Part shown: positions 28,404-35,883 of the stretch, piece after piece
Numbering within the stretch: the stretch's first letter is position 1
Layout: each line of letters starts with the position of its first letter
Source of the DNA: Enterococcus faecium
GTDB taxonomy: Bacteria > Bacillota > Bacilli > Lactobacillales > Enterococcaceae
Length of the DNA stretch: 64,000 bases
Reading direction: 5' to 3'
Assembly (NCBI RefSeq): GCF_029023785.1
Contig: NZ_CP118955.1
Span: forward strand, 1,114,501-1,178,500
Made by a program: the position numbers and the translations under genes
Notes under the pieces: model-generated
Databases searched by the model: none
What the model saw: only the letters and a program-made list of their open reading frames with translations
What the model was told of the DNA's origin: nothing

Positions 28404-28755
28404 ATATCGTAATCGAAAAACTATCCATCGAGGTATCAAGTTCGATTCTATCGCAGAAGCAGAGTACTACGATCTAGCCTTGTGGCAAGCGGAAGCGAAT
28501 GGCTGGAAAGTGAAACTTCAAAAAAGATTTGAGCTGATGCCGAAATTTGAACTAGACGGAAAGAAGTATCGCAAGATCGAGTATATTCCCGACTTCACAT
28601 TTTATAAAAACGGCAAACTTGTCAAAGTCGTAGATGTTAAAGGAATGCAGACAAAAGACTTTAAGATCAAGGCAAAGTTGTTCTGTCATCAATATCAAGT
28701 GCCGTTGATTTTAGCTAAAAAATATCGGAATACGTTCAAGGAAGAGCGTTTTTAA
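28390..28755 (+). CDS. DUF1064 family phage nuclease-like protein
   Basis: A 121-residue protein: KYRNRKTIHRGIKFDSIAEAEYY, then IEYIPDFTFYKNGKLVKVVDVKG. The E...D...DVKG pattern is that of the restriction-endonuclease-like fold of DUF1064 phage proteins. TTG at 28390 is chosen since GGAGG is 6 nt upstream; the ATG two codons on is 12 nt away. It overlaps the replication gene by 14 nt. Confidence 0.8.
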   Translation: MRMNKYRNRKTIHRGIKFDSIAEAEYYDLALWQAEANGWKVKLQKRFELMPKFELDGKKYRKIEYIPDFTFYKNGKLVKVVDVKGMQTKDFKIKAKLFCHQYQVPLILAKKYRNTFKEERF

Positions 28756-28769
28756 CGAGGTGGTCCATC

Positions 28770-28931
28770 ATGACAACAGAAGAAGTGATTCAAATGCGTA
28801 TTCGAAGCCTTCAGCGTGAGATTGACGATCTGGAACGGACGAAGGCAGTGATGGTCAATGAAACGGCGAGGAAGGCAATCGATTTGCACATAGAGAATTT
28901 AAGAAGGGAAATCCATCGATTGGAGGAATGA
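28770..28931 (+). CDS. Small coiled-coil protein
   Basis: A 53-residue, entirely helical protein (MTTEEVIQMRIRSLQREIDD, ending IHRLEE). SD ACGAGGTGG upstream and ATGA overlap with the next gene support translation. Unknown function. Confidence 0.55.
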   Translation: MTTEEVIQMRIRSLQREIDDLERTKAVMVNETARKAIDLHIENLRREIHRLEE

Positions 28932-29239
28932 GCGTGGATAAGAAAGCAGCAATGAAACGAATTGTTGAATTAACCAAGTCAGAATCTTGGCAAGAAGACA
29001 AAGAAATAGTTGCAGAAGTCCAAAAGCTCGGCAAATCAATGTGGACTGAAAAAGCCAAACGGAGAACGCCGAGAAAAATTGCGATCTGGCATGGTGACCG
29101 AATTCTAGTAACAGGTACTGCTGAACAGTTATCTGAAATTACTGGTCTGAGCAAAAACACCATCTGGGATAGAGCTAGTAGCTTATGGATTGATTTAAAG
29201 GGACGACAGTTTAGGTATGTGGAGGAGAAAAAATGCTAG
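28928..29239 (+). CDS. Hypothetical phage protein with HTH-like segment
   Basis: A 103-residue basic protein. GTAEQLSEITGLSKNTIWDRAS near residue 65-86 resembles a phage helix-turn-helix read-out motif. Coupled at both ends by overlaps. Confidence 0.6.
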   Translation: MSVDKKAAMKRIVELTKSESWQEDKEIVAEVQKLGKSMWTEKAKRRTPRKIAIWHGDRILVTGTAEQLSEITGLSKNTIWDRASSLWIDLKGRQFRYVEEKKC

Positions 29240-29523
29240 ACATGAAAATCGAAGATTATCGAATTACCAGTGATTCTAGAAACATTGTCTTATCGAAGGT
29301 AAGACGAGATGAAGAAGGAAATATCCGCTACACAGAAACAAAAGAAGAATCACGAGCAGATATCGGATACTTTCAAACTGTCTCATCGTGTTTAAAGGCG
29401 ATACAACGCGATTACGTGTTAAGTGAAGAAAGAACGATAAAAAGTATTATCGAGTACAAAAAAGCGTTAGAAAACATCACTAGACAGTTTGAACAGGCAT
29501 GTGAGATTGAGGAGGAGAAATAA
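29233..29523 (+). CDS. Hypothetical early phage protein
   Basis: A 96-residue protein (MLDMKIEDYRITSDSRN start) with mixed beta and helical character. GGAGGAG precedes the ATG. The last base overlaps the next start. Not recognised. Confidence 0.55.
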   Translation: MLDMKIEDYRITSDSRNIVLSKVRRDEEGNIRYTETKEESRADIGYFQTVSSCLKAIQRDYVLSEERTIKSIIEYKKALENITRQFEQACEIEEEK

Positions 29524-29834
29524 TGGACGAACTAATCACAAAAGTAGAGCAGTGGGCTAAAGATAAGGGACTGGATCAAGCGGATCCAAAAGCACAGTTT
29601 TTGAAAGTAGCTGAGGAATTCGGAGAAATTGCTTCGGCGATGGCAAGAAGTAATGATGAGCTATTTAAAGATAGCGTAGGAGACGTTATCGTCACGCTGA
29701 TTATCCTTTCCATGCAAAAAGGGACAAACATACAAGAGTGTTTAGAAATGGCATACAACGAAATCAAAGGGCGCACAGGAAAAATGGTAGATGGTGTATT
29801 CGTGAAGTCGAGTGATTTGGAGGACAGCAAATGA
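29523..29834 (+). CDS. MazG-like nucleotide pyrophosphohydrolase
   Basis: A 103-residue protein with the MazG-type all-alpha motif KVAEEFGEIASA followed by DSVGDVIVTLIIL, which supplies the EExxE...D metal ligands. It is a phage house-cleaning NTPase candidate; MazG proteins have also been linked to (p)ppGpp lowering, not shown here. Confidence 0.8.
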   Translation: MDELITKVEQWAKDKGLDQADPKAQFLKVAEEFGEIASAMARSNDELFKDSVGDVIVTLIILSMQKGTNIQECLEMAYNEIKGRTGKMVDGVFVKSSDLEDSK

Positions 29835-30217
29835 TACCGAGATTTCGAGCGTGGTACACACCATTTAAAGGTAAAACAATTGGACAAGAAATGAAATATG
29901 GGCAAGCAGGAAGGTTGATCACTCATGCTGAAATGGCTCCAGATAAATATGTCCTCATGCAATCAACAGGGCTGAAAGATAAAAATGGTGTGGAGATATT
30001 TGAAGGAGATGTAGTACTTTTCAGTGTAAGTGATGGTTTTGATCATTTAGTCGACGAAAAAGCTATTGTTCAATCCTCTGAGTGCCATTCTGGCTTAATT
30101 TGTAAGCTAGTAGACTTGGACTTAGAATATCGAATTTATTATGATCCAGTATTTCACACTGACTATGAAGTTATCGGGAATATATACGAGAATAAAGAGT
30201 TATTAGAGGTAGAGTAA
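29831..30217 (+). CDS. YopX family protein
   Basis: A 128-residue protein typical of the phage YopX family: IPRFRAWY at the start, MQSTGLKDKNGVEIFEGDVV in the middle and EVIGNIYENKELLE at the end. Function unknown. ATGA overlap with the MazG-like gene. Confidence 0.88.
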   Translation: MIPRFRAWYTPFKGKTIGQEMKYGQAGRLITHAEMAPDKYVLMQSTGLKDKNGVEIFEGDVVLFSVSDGFDHLVDEKAIVQSSECHSGLICKLVDLDLEYRIYYDPVFHTDYEVIGNIYENKELLEVE

Positions 30218-30679
30218 TTGACTAAAATATTAGATGCATGTTGTGGTAGTCGAATGTTTTGGTTTGATAAACAGAATCCAAACGTAATTTTTATGGACAT
30301 TCGGAAACAATACGAAGAACTAAATAGCGGACATGTCGTTGATATCAATCCTAATGTCATTGGAGATTTCAGAGATATGCCATTTGAAGATGAATCATTT
30401 TATCATGTAGTATTTGATCCGCCACACTTGCTTAAAGCAGGCGAGAATAGCTGGTTGGTCAAAAAGTATGGAAAATTAAATCCCGAAACTTGGAAAGAAG
30501 ATTTAGCATTAGGATTCAAAGAATGTTTCAGAGTATTAAAGCCAAATGGAACTCTTGTATTTAAATGGAACGAGGATCAAATCAAGCTATCAGAAATATT
30601 GAATGCAATTGATTATGTGCCATTATATGGAAATAAGAGAGCTAAAACACACTGGTTAGTATTTATGAAGAGTATCTAG
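30218..30679 (+). CDS. Small SAM-dependent methyltransferase
   Basis: A 153-residue class I methyltransferase. LDACCGSRMFWFD near the N-terminus is motif I and FDPPHLLKAG is the catalytic DPPx motif, consistent with amino-group methylation of DNA or a related substrate. No target-recognition domain is present. TTG start right after the YopX stop with GAGGTAGAG upstream. Confidence 0.75.
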   Translation: MTKILDACCGSRMFWFDKQNPNVIFMDIRKQYEELNSGHVVDINPNVIGDFRDMPFEDESFYHVVFDPPHLLKAGENSWLVKKYGKLNPETWKEDLALGFKECFRVLKPNGTLVFKWNEDQIKLSEILNAIDYVPLYGNKRAKTHWLVFMKSI

Positions 30680-30700
30680 CTACCTCGTGAAATTGTAGGA

Positions 30701-31078
30701 TCAATTTTGATTAAATATGTAATTTCTGAATTTACCAGATAATGGGAAGGTAAACATGCAAATTAAAAGTATCGTTTGGAAAATTAAAACTATAGTTAAT
30801 TCTGTAGCGTTGAATTTTAAGTACAAGCTTAAATGTATTCCCCATTCAATCAAATTTAATCCAATTAAATAAAAGTAGTATCTCTTTTTAATCTTACAGT
30901 TTTTAAGAAAATAGTAGCTAATATAATAATCTAATAAGACAAGTATAACCAATATATGTTTATCTATAGTGACTATAGTGTCATGTTTTTCTGAGAGTCT
31001 ATGGAAATACATTAATAATGTTGGTAAAGGAATATATATTGTTAATAATGATATAAAGAAAAAGACTATAAATGGCAT
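30701..31078 (-). CDS. Opposite-strand membrane protein (moron candidate)
   Basis: A 125-residue very hydrophobic protein with about four membrane segments, the only minus-strand gene in the early/late block. It has its own SD (GGGAGTG) and very AT-rich codons. Its orientation and composition suggest later acquisition, perhaps for expression in the lysogen. No family recognised. Confidence 0.6.
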   Translation of the reverse strand: MPFIVFFFISLLTIYIPLPTLLMYFHRLSEKHDTIVTIDKHILVILVLLDYYISYYFLKNCKIKKRYYFYLIGLNLIEWGIHLSLYLKFNATELTIVLIFQTILLICMFTFPLSGKFRNYIFNQN

Positions 31079-31197
31079 TTCGTCACTCCCATATAAATAA
31101 AACTATGTAAAAAATATCACAATATTGTGTTGTGGTCAAATATTTTCATGTTATCTATTTTGTTATTATCGTCAATAAATGAAAAGGAGGAGGTAGA

Positions 31198-31407
31198 ATG
31201 ATGGGTTTCAAAAAGAGTGACAAAGTAGTTACTAAAATAGGATCAGGCGTGTCATTATACTTCTTGGACAACGAATATTATATAGTTCAAGATGCTTCGA
31301 TGCCTGGCAGAATCGTTTTGATTGACGAAGATAAACAGCGTTTGAGTTGGCCATCTAGTAAATTCGAATTATATGAGGAGGTGGCGGAAGGATCAGCAAG
31401 GCGTTGA
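31198..31407 (+). CDS. Hypothetical phage protein
   Basis: A 69-residue protein, beta-rich (KVVTKIGSGVSLYFLDNEYY), like small SH3-fold phage proteins. AAGGAGGAGG precedes two adjacent ATG codons. It follows the opposite-strand insertion and restarts the early operon. Confidence 0.6.
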   Translation: MMGFKKSDKVVTKIGSGVSLYFLDNEYYIVQDASMPGRIVLIDEDKQRLSWPSSKFELYEEVAEGSARR

Positions 31408-31766
31408 AATGGCTAGAAGCTGAAGCAGATAGACTCGAAAAAGAGTACATTGAAAATGATGATCCGAATAAAACAGTAAATCATAGCTTTATAGAAGGCT
31501 TCAATTATGCGTTAGTAAATTTACAGGCGATAGAAGAGCTAGAACTCAACGACAACCAGAAAATCGTGTTGGAGTGGTTGAAAAGCGAGACAATTTTAAC
31601 TAGAGAAGCACCAATATTATCTGTTAATGCTTTTTCTGATAAAAATTTACTAGGAAAATTACCTGATAAAGTACGCAAAGCTTATAAACTATTGGATTGT
31701 AAACAAGAATATGAAGTCCTAGCAGCATTCGCGCAATGGGGATTGGGACAGGAGGAAGCGGAATGA
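31404..31766 (+). CDS. DUF1642-like phage protein
   Basis: A 120-residue protein whose C-terminus (YEVLAAFAQWGLGQEEAE) has the look of DUF1642 proteins of lactococcal and enterococcal phages. The start is uncertain; TTG at 31404 has only a weak ribosome site but overlaps the previous stop. Confidence 0.6.
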   Translation: MKWLEAEADRLEKEYIENDDPNKTVNHSFIEGFNYALVNLQAIEELELNDNQKIVLEWLKSETILTREAPILSVNAFSDKNLLGKLPDKVRKAYKLLDCKQEYEVLAAFAQWGLGQEEAE

Positions 31767-31996
31767 TCCACGAACTAAAAATACTACCAGAATATTTTGA
31801 AGCAGTCACAAGCGGACGCAAACAATTCGAGACCCGCAGGAATGATCGTAATTTTAAAGTTGGTAGTCAGTTAATTTTGAGAGAGTGGACTGGCGAAAAA
31901 TATACAGGCGACTCATACAAAGCAGAAATTACTTATATTACTGATTATGCTCAGCAAGATGGATATGTAGTTCTAGGAATTAGAGGGGTAAAGTAG
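31763..31996 (+). CDS. DUF3850 / ASCH-like RNA-binding protein
   Basis: A 77-residue protein: HELKILPEYFEAVTSGRKQF, FETRRNDRNF, LILREW and a GYVVLGI end are typical of DUF3850 (ASCH fold). ATG at 31763 follows AGGAGG. Role unknown. Confidence 0.85.
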   Translation: MIHELKILPEYFEAVTSGRKQFETRRNDRNFKVGSQLILREWTGEKYTGDSYKAEITYITDYAQQDGYVVLGIRGVK

Positions 31997-32356
31997 ATGA
32001 GTTTAATTGAAAAGATACAAGAAACACAAAATGAATCATTCGATAAATGGTTTGAACGTTGGTACGAAAAACAAAATTTAGAAGATACTATCATCAAGTC
32101 AGCAGCAAAAGGTTATAAAGGTTATTGTATTTCTATCAAAGAAACATGGGAATCCGCATCTAATTGGGATGAAAAACAAAAATATCTTGTAAGACGACTA
32201 AGAGACAAAAGAACTGTTAAAAAAATCCAAGAGAAACTAGGCGAAGGATTAAAAGTGAAATACGTCAATGATGATAAAACATATGATACTTTTTTTGGAC
32301 TTAAAAGACATGAACAATCGGAATATATATCAATTGAGTGGGGAGAAGCGGAATGA
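31997..32356 (+). CDS. Hypothetical phage protein
   Basis: A 119-residue protein (MSLIEKIQETQNESFDKWFE start), helical first half and beta-rich second half. Close packing and ATGA-type coupling with neighbours. Not recognised. Confidence 0.55.
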   Translation: MSLIEKIQETQNESFDKWFERWYEKQNLEDTIIKSAAKGYKGYCISIKETWESASNWDEKQKYLVRRLRDKRTVKKIQEKLGEGLKVKYVNDDKTYDTFFGLKRHEQSEYISIEWGEAE

Positions 32357-32574
32357 GGAAAGCCATAAAAGAAAATTTTAAGTATATCTATCTAATGATA
32401 TCCTTAATCATGGTCATTATATTTGGGCTCAATAATGAGTTTGTTAAAGCAGCAGTTACAGGGATTTTCGCATTTGAATACATCAAAATAATGATGTTAT
32501 CTGAGCTATCAGAATATTTGAAAACATCAGTAATAATTTTGTATAAGGGCGACGAAAGCGAGGTCTCAGAATGA
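32353..32574 (+). CDS. Small membrane protein
   Basis: A 73-residue protein with two membrane segments (about 10-25 and 30-48). ATG at 32353 overlaps the previous stop. Unknown. Confidence 0.55.
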   Translation: MRKAIKENFKYIYLMISLIMVIIFGLNNEFVKAAVTGIFAFEYIKIMMLSELSEYLKTSVIILYKGDESEVSE

Positions 32575-32774
32575 ACAACAGACACCGCAGAGTAGCCAAA
32601 CTAAGAAAACAAGAATTGAATGTGTTAAAGGCAAAGTTTGAAAAAGAATACGGAGTTTCTGTAGAAGAAGTATATAAAGTGGCAAGTCAGTGTGTTGCTA
32701 TTGCAAGTAAGGCTATTCGTAAGTTTGGGATTTCGATATTAAATGATGATCGTAAATGGGAGGAAATGAGATGA
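32571..32774 (+). CDS. Small basic phage protein (three related copies in window)
   Basis: A 67-residue protein (MNNRHRRVAKLRKQELNVLK). Related sequences lie at about 60830-60905 (decayed) and 62617-62832, both in the remnant region. Helical and basic; nucleic-acid binding is possible but not shown. Confidence 0.6.
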   Translation: MNNRHRRVAKLRKQELNVLKAKFEKEYGVSVEEVYKVASQCVAIASKAIRKFGISILNDDRKWEEMR

Positions 32775-33067
32775 AAATAAAAGACGGATTTTACGCTAGT
32801 AGTCATGGTATCGGCGGTTTAATGCTAGACATGCCGATAAAGAACCCTAAAACACGTCAGAAATCAAAATTCAAAATCGGTGACATGGTCCGATGTAAAG
32901 CAGAAGAGTTCATCTATCCGTTTCGTGGATATGTAGAGCATGTCTATAATCATTCAGCAATCATTCACATTGAAAACACGATGGAATGCGATAAGTGGTT
33001 AGCGAAAAGCAAAGATAATTTAGCAGTGGCTCGTTTGGTGGATATGGAACTAATCAATGACAAATAA
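32771..33067 (+). CDS. Hypothetical phage protein
   Basis: A 98-residue protein with a KOW/SH3-like stretch (FKIGDMVRCKAEEFIYPF). ATG at 32771 overlaps the previous stop. A decayed copy lies at about 60935-61015. Confidence 0.6.
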   Translation: MKIKDGFYASSHGIGGLMLDMPIKNPKTRQKSKFKIGDMVRCKAEEFIYPFRGYVEHVYNHSAIIHIENTMECDKWLAKSKDNLAVARLVDMELINDK

Positions 33068-33139
33068 AAAAGCCGGATCGCTCCGACTGATTCAATAAAT
33101 CCAACACATTTATTATATCACATAAAGGAGCGGTTTGAC

Positions 33140-33556
33140 TTGATGCAATTGTTACGAGAGGTAGATTTCAAACAGACAAGATGTAATGCGAGAGATGTGC
33201 TGAAGAACTTTCGGCGTTTGGAGCGGATGGCAGGTCGCTCTTTGATAGATATTAAGTCGCCGATTATTACGGATATGCCGAAGGCACCGAAGCACGGCAA
33301 TAAGGCAGAAGACGCGATCATTCAGATGATGGATATAGAAGCGGAGAGAGACGCGATTTTAGCAGCCTTGATGGCTCTTAGTCTGATTAGCCGTCAGATA
33401 CTCTACTACAGCTTTTGTGTGCCAGATAGCTTCTCAAACTACAGAATTAGCCGTGAAGTGGGTTATTCAGAAAGAAGTATACAACGGATGAAGTCGGAAG
33501 CTCTAATAGAGTTTGCAGAAGCATATAAACACGGAAGAATAATTGCTTATAAATAA
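33140..33556 (+). CDS. ArpU-family late transcription regulator
   Basis: A 138-residue protein of the ArpU/RinA type: helical N-terminus and a C-terminal sigma-like helix-turn-helix (SNYRISREVGYSERSIQRMK). Its position at the end of the early genes is that of the late-gene activator of these siphoviruses. TTG at 33140 follows AAAGGAG. GGCGG repeats at a promoter start 3 bp after it. Confidence 0.85.
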   Translation: MMQLLREVDFKQTRCNARDVLKNFRRLERMAGRSLIDIKSPIITDMPKAPKHGNKAEDAIIQMMDIEAERDAILAALMALSLISRQILYYSFCVPDSFSNYRISREVGYSERSIQRMKSEALIEFAEAYKHGRIIAYK

Positions 33557-33558
33557 TT

Positions 33559-33613
33559 TGGCGGTTTTTTGGCGGAATGATGGCGGTTTTTAGCTATTTA
33601 CCAGTGATATTAT
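33559..33613 (+). promoter_or_regulatory. Late promoter with three phased GGCGG boxes
   Basis: GGCGG at 33560, 33571 and 33582, exactly 11 bp apart, each followed by T-rich or AT-rich bases. TATTAT at 33608-33613 is the -10; the third box overlaps the -35 position where no consensus exists. This is the layout of an activator-dependent promoter, probably ArpU's target. Confidence 0.7.
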
Positions 33614-33700
33614 GGTAGTGTCGAAAGATTAGTGATAGGTCTGAGACAAAATAATAATAAAAGGAACATCGTTTTATTATTGTTTCACAATTAAGCTTCG

Positions 33701-33789
33701 ATAGACAGCAGCGGAAATATTAAGAATAAGGATGTGAATTCCAACTCCTTCTAAATTGTTCTTATTATCTATCATCCGTTGCTGTCTAT
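33701..33789 (+). ncRNA. 89-nt inverted-repeat element, probable structured RNA
   Basis: Arms ATAGACAGCAGCGG and CCGTTGCTGTCTAT close an 89-nt element with inner helices TAAGAA/TTCTTA and AAGGA/TCCTT. It lies in the 5' part of the late transcript. A second copy with inverted interior is at 61043-61130. Confidence 0.65.
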
Positions 33790-33816
33790 TAATTTATGTA
33801 TTGGAGGGTATATAAA

Positions 33817-34032
33817 ATGAATAACGCTTCCGAAAAAATTGATCAACTAACTATTTTAGTAAACCAAAGAATCGAAGATATTATCAAGGAATTCGAAGGT
33901 GAAAAGATTAAGAACATAAAGCTTACTTTAATGGATCATAAGTTCGAACTAAATTCGACAAAAAGGAAGATCGTTGAGCTTATAGAAGAAGAAATTGCTG
34001 TCCAGATCAATGAGCAACAATTAACTAATTAA
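33817..34032 (+). CDS. Hypothetical phage protein
   Basis: A 71-residue helical protein (MNNASEKIDQLTILVNQRIE). ATG at 33817 has TTGGAGGG upstream. First protein gene after the late promoter. Unknown. Confidence 0.6.
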   Translation: MNNASEKIDQLTILVNQRIEDIIKEFEGEKIKNIKLTLMDHKFELNSTKRKIVELIEEEIAVQINEQQLTN

Positions 34033-34055
34033 TTTATGCATCGGAGGAAAAACGA

Positions 34056-34268
34056 ATGGATAAAGAAAGTGCACGAGAACATTATTTGAGTAAATTCAAA
34101 CGTAACAACAAACCAGAAGAAGTTTTTGGATCAAGCGTTAAAGAGGTTGGAGAAAAACTAACTCAATTATTAAAAGAAGAAGACTTAACATATGATGAAG
34201 CATACGCAAGCCTTCAATATAGTTATAATTTATTAAAGTATGAGTCTAATTTCATAAAAGTAAAATAG
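34056..34268 (+). CDS. Hypothetical phage protein
   Basis: A 70-residue helical charged protein (MDKESAREHYLSKFKRNNKP). SD CGGAGG. Directly precedes the structured RNA. Unknown. Confidence 0.6.
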   Translation: MDKESAREHYLSKFKRNNKPEEVFGSSVKEVGEKLTQLLKEEDLTYDEAYASLQYSYNLLKYESNFIKVK

Positions 34269-34276
34269 ATAATTAT

Positions 34277-34382
34277 GTTACTGTGGCGGAAAGGGTAGAC
34301 GCTATATCTGGTAGGTATGCTTGAAGACCAGAGAAACAAGAGCTAAGCGCAACCATGCAAGGTTCGATTCCTTGCCAGTGAC
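34277..34382 (+). tRNA. tRNA-Leu-like domain of the structured RNA
   Basis: GTTACTG pairs with CAGTGAC over 7 bp (one G-T) as acceptor. The D-arm GCGG..GGTAGACGC is of the class II Leu/Ser type. The T-arm has loop TTCGATT on a 6-bp stem. The anticodon arm is abnormal: TCTGGT/ACCAGA closes a 14-nt loop, so no anticodon can be named. It is more likely a tRNA mimic or decayed tRNA than a decoding tRNA. Confidence 0.5.
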
Positions 34383-34635
34383 TTAAGGAACCTACGGAAA
34401 CAATCAATCTTATCGGATGCCGATTGGTTGGCTGAATTAACCAGCGTGCCTGGAAATCAGTTAATAGACATAAAATACTAGCGCAGACGTGCGCCACTCT
34501 CAGGTGTAGGTTAGGAGAGAAACATTAAGTTGGACTTGCTAGGAACACGGCAAGTTGCCTGTGTGAGGCTTTGTATCATTGCGTAGGTCTTGGCTAGAGA
34601 CGGTATTCTAGTCCAGTGTTCACATAGGGTTATAA

Positions 34636-34665
34636 CTGCATCTCATTGCTGAGGTGTAGTTTTTT
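34636..34665 (+). terminator. Terminator of the structured RNA
   Basis: CTGCATCTC / GAGGTGTAG stem (9 bp, two wobble pairs), loop ATTGCT, then TTTTTT. Confidence 0.8.
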
Positions 34666-34673
34666 ACATATGA

Positions 34674-34698
34674 GATCACTCCTTAAGTGGTCTTTTTT
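34674..34698 (+). terminator. Second terminator hairpin
   Basis: GATCACT / AGTGGTC stem, loop CCTTA, then TTTTTT. A similar weaker hairpin, ACTAC/GTGGT plus TTTTT, follows the next gene at 34910-34932. Confidence 0.75.
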
Positions 34699-34724
34699 AT
34701 TTTACATAAAGGAGGAATGAACTC

Positions 34725-34907
34725 ATGAAAGAATATACTACTAAAGAATTTGAAGAAATGAAGCGATTAAAGAAGGACTTTGAAGAAGTTGGTCAAGGAC
34801 AATCATTTACGATTGGAACTATTCAACGTAGATTACGTTTCGGGAAGGAACGAGCTACTGCTCTTTATAATGATCTGATCTCAGATAGAGAGAAGGACTT
34901 CCAATGA
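34725..34907 (+). CDS. Small winged-helix protein, FtsK-gamma-like
   Basis: A 60-residue protein. FTIGTIQRRLRFGKERATAL matches the pattern of the DNA-binding gamma domain of FtsK/SpoIIIE (S-IQR-LRIGYNRA). Flanked by terminator hairpins, so expressed as its own small unit. A regulatory DNA-binding role is inferred. Confidence 0.55.
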   Translation: MKEYTTKEFEEMKRLKKDFEEVGQGQSFTIGTIQRRLRFGKERATALYNDLISDREKDFQ

Positions 34908-34957
34908 GAAACTACCGCTGAGTGGTCTTTTTATTTGCGCAAAGGAGGTTAACAACA

Positions 34958-35125
34958 ATGTATAGACCACAATATTTAGAACAGAAGTATGAAGTAATCA
35001 CTGTGCAAAACGGTAACGGTGAGATAGTACGAAAGTATAGAAGACCAATAAAGAGCGATACATACAAACGAAAGGAAAGCAATGAAGTTATTCCATTGTA
35101 TGGCAAAAGAAGAGCGAAGCATTAA
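34958..35125 (+). CDS. Small basic phage protein
   Basis: A 55-residue protein (MYRPQYLEQKYEVITVQNGN), Arg/Lys-rich at the end. AAAGGAGG lies upstream of ATG 34958. Unknown. Confidence 0.55.
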   Translation: MYRPQYLEQKYEVITVQNGNGEIVRKYRRPIKSDTYKRKESNEVIPLYGKRRAKH

Positions 35126-35150
35126 ATAAGATTGTGAAAGGAGACGGATC

Positions 35151-35495
35151 ATGACCGAGGAATTCTATAGATGGCTATTACAGTTGATAAGAGAAGATCG
35201 TTTGGTTAAGTTCTATCAGTCTCCTAAATGGCGCAGGCTTAGAGAGAAAGCGATGAAACGAGATCACTATGAATGCCAAGAGTGTAGAAGACTAGGCAAG
35301 TATCATAGAGTAGAGAACGTTCATCATATAAAGGAAGTCAAGGATAGACCTGACTTAGCTTTAGATTTAGATAATCTTATTTGTTTATGTGTTGAACATC
35401 ATAATGAAGTTCATGGTAGATATCTTACAGCACTAGATAAACAAGAGAAGAAGATAGAAAGCTTTGCTAACTTCGATGCAAGTGAAAGGTGGTAA
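35151..35495 (+). CDS. HNH endonuclease
   Basis: A 114-residue HNH nuclease: zinc-type CQEC...CLCVEH and the HHIKEV / NLICLC / HHNEVH core. Located just before the terminase genes; in HK97-type cos phages the HNH protein assists terminase cleavage of genome ends. Confidence 0.93.
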   Translation: MTEEFYRWLLQLIREDRLVKFYQSPKWRRLREKAMKRDHYECQECRRLGKYHRVENVHHIKEVKDRPDLALDLDNLICLCVEHHNEVHGRYLTALDKQEKKIESFANFDASERW

Positions 35496-35499
35496 GTGC

Positions 35500-35781
35500 A
35501 TGATCATCAATGACAATGGCAGAGAGTATGACACAGAAAAGATTGAAGAGTATTCATCTTATACTCAGGGATTGATTAAACGTTTGATATACGTTCGCTA
35601 TGTAGGTATTAGGGATCTGTTATCAGATAACTGTTGTAGCAAATACAAAGTGAATCAAGTAAGAGAAGCGTTGAATAAAGATAATAATGTTGAAAGAATA
35701 AAAAATGTTTTCGGATATAGCATTGAAGAGATTAATTATTACATTGACTTCGCTGAAGCTTTCATTCCGATGGTGAGATAA
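35500..35781 (+). CDS. Hypothetical phage protein
   Basis: A 93-residue protein (MIINDNGREYDTEKIEEYSS), mostly helical, acidic and aromatic-rich. It lies between HNH and small terminase. SD AAAGGTGG. Not recognised. Confidence 0.55.
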   Translation: MIINDNGREYDTEKIEEYSSYTQGLIKRLIYVRYVGIRDLLSDNCCSKYKVNQVREALNKDNNVERIKNVFGYSIEEINYYIDFAEAFIPMVR

Positions 35782-35783
35782 CC

Positions 35784-35845
35784 CCCCCTTAAAATAAATC
35801 GCAAATTTTTTGGGGGTGATGAAACGGAGGGGGCTGTCAGGAAAA
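35784..35845 (+). other. Candidate cos region
   Basis: A run of seven C, then an AT-rich stretch, GGGGGT and CGGAGGGGGC between HNH and terS. GC-rich clusters at this location are common for cos sites, and ACCCCC/GGGGGT can pair. Position-based inference only. Confidence 0.35.
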
Positions 35846-35883
35846 GAGATTTTTTCGAACTTTATCATGAAAGGAGGGCTAAA

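Larger units (their letters stand above)
34277..34665 (+). ncRNA. Candidate phage structured non-coding RNA, about 390 nt
   Basis: No protein gene fits this stretch, but helices are abundant: AACCTAC (34389-34395) with GTAGGTT (34506-34512), GCGCA-gacg-TGCGC (34481-34494), ACAC-GGC/GCC-GTGT (34545-34564), CTAGA/TCTAG (34594-34611), and a terminator at 34636-34665. With the tRNA-like 5' domain and late-region location it recalls GOLLD/ROOL-type phage RNAs, which are larger; family assignment is open. Confidence 0.6.

Noticed and set aside
30218..30679. Restriction-modification system
   Set aside because: The methyltransferase has no target-recognition domain and no restriction partner beside it.
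34383..34665. Group I intron in a tRNA
   Set aside because: The anticodon loop is not split by this stretch and I could not find the P, Q, R, S core sequences or a downstream tRNA half.
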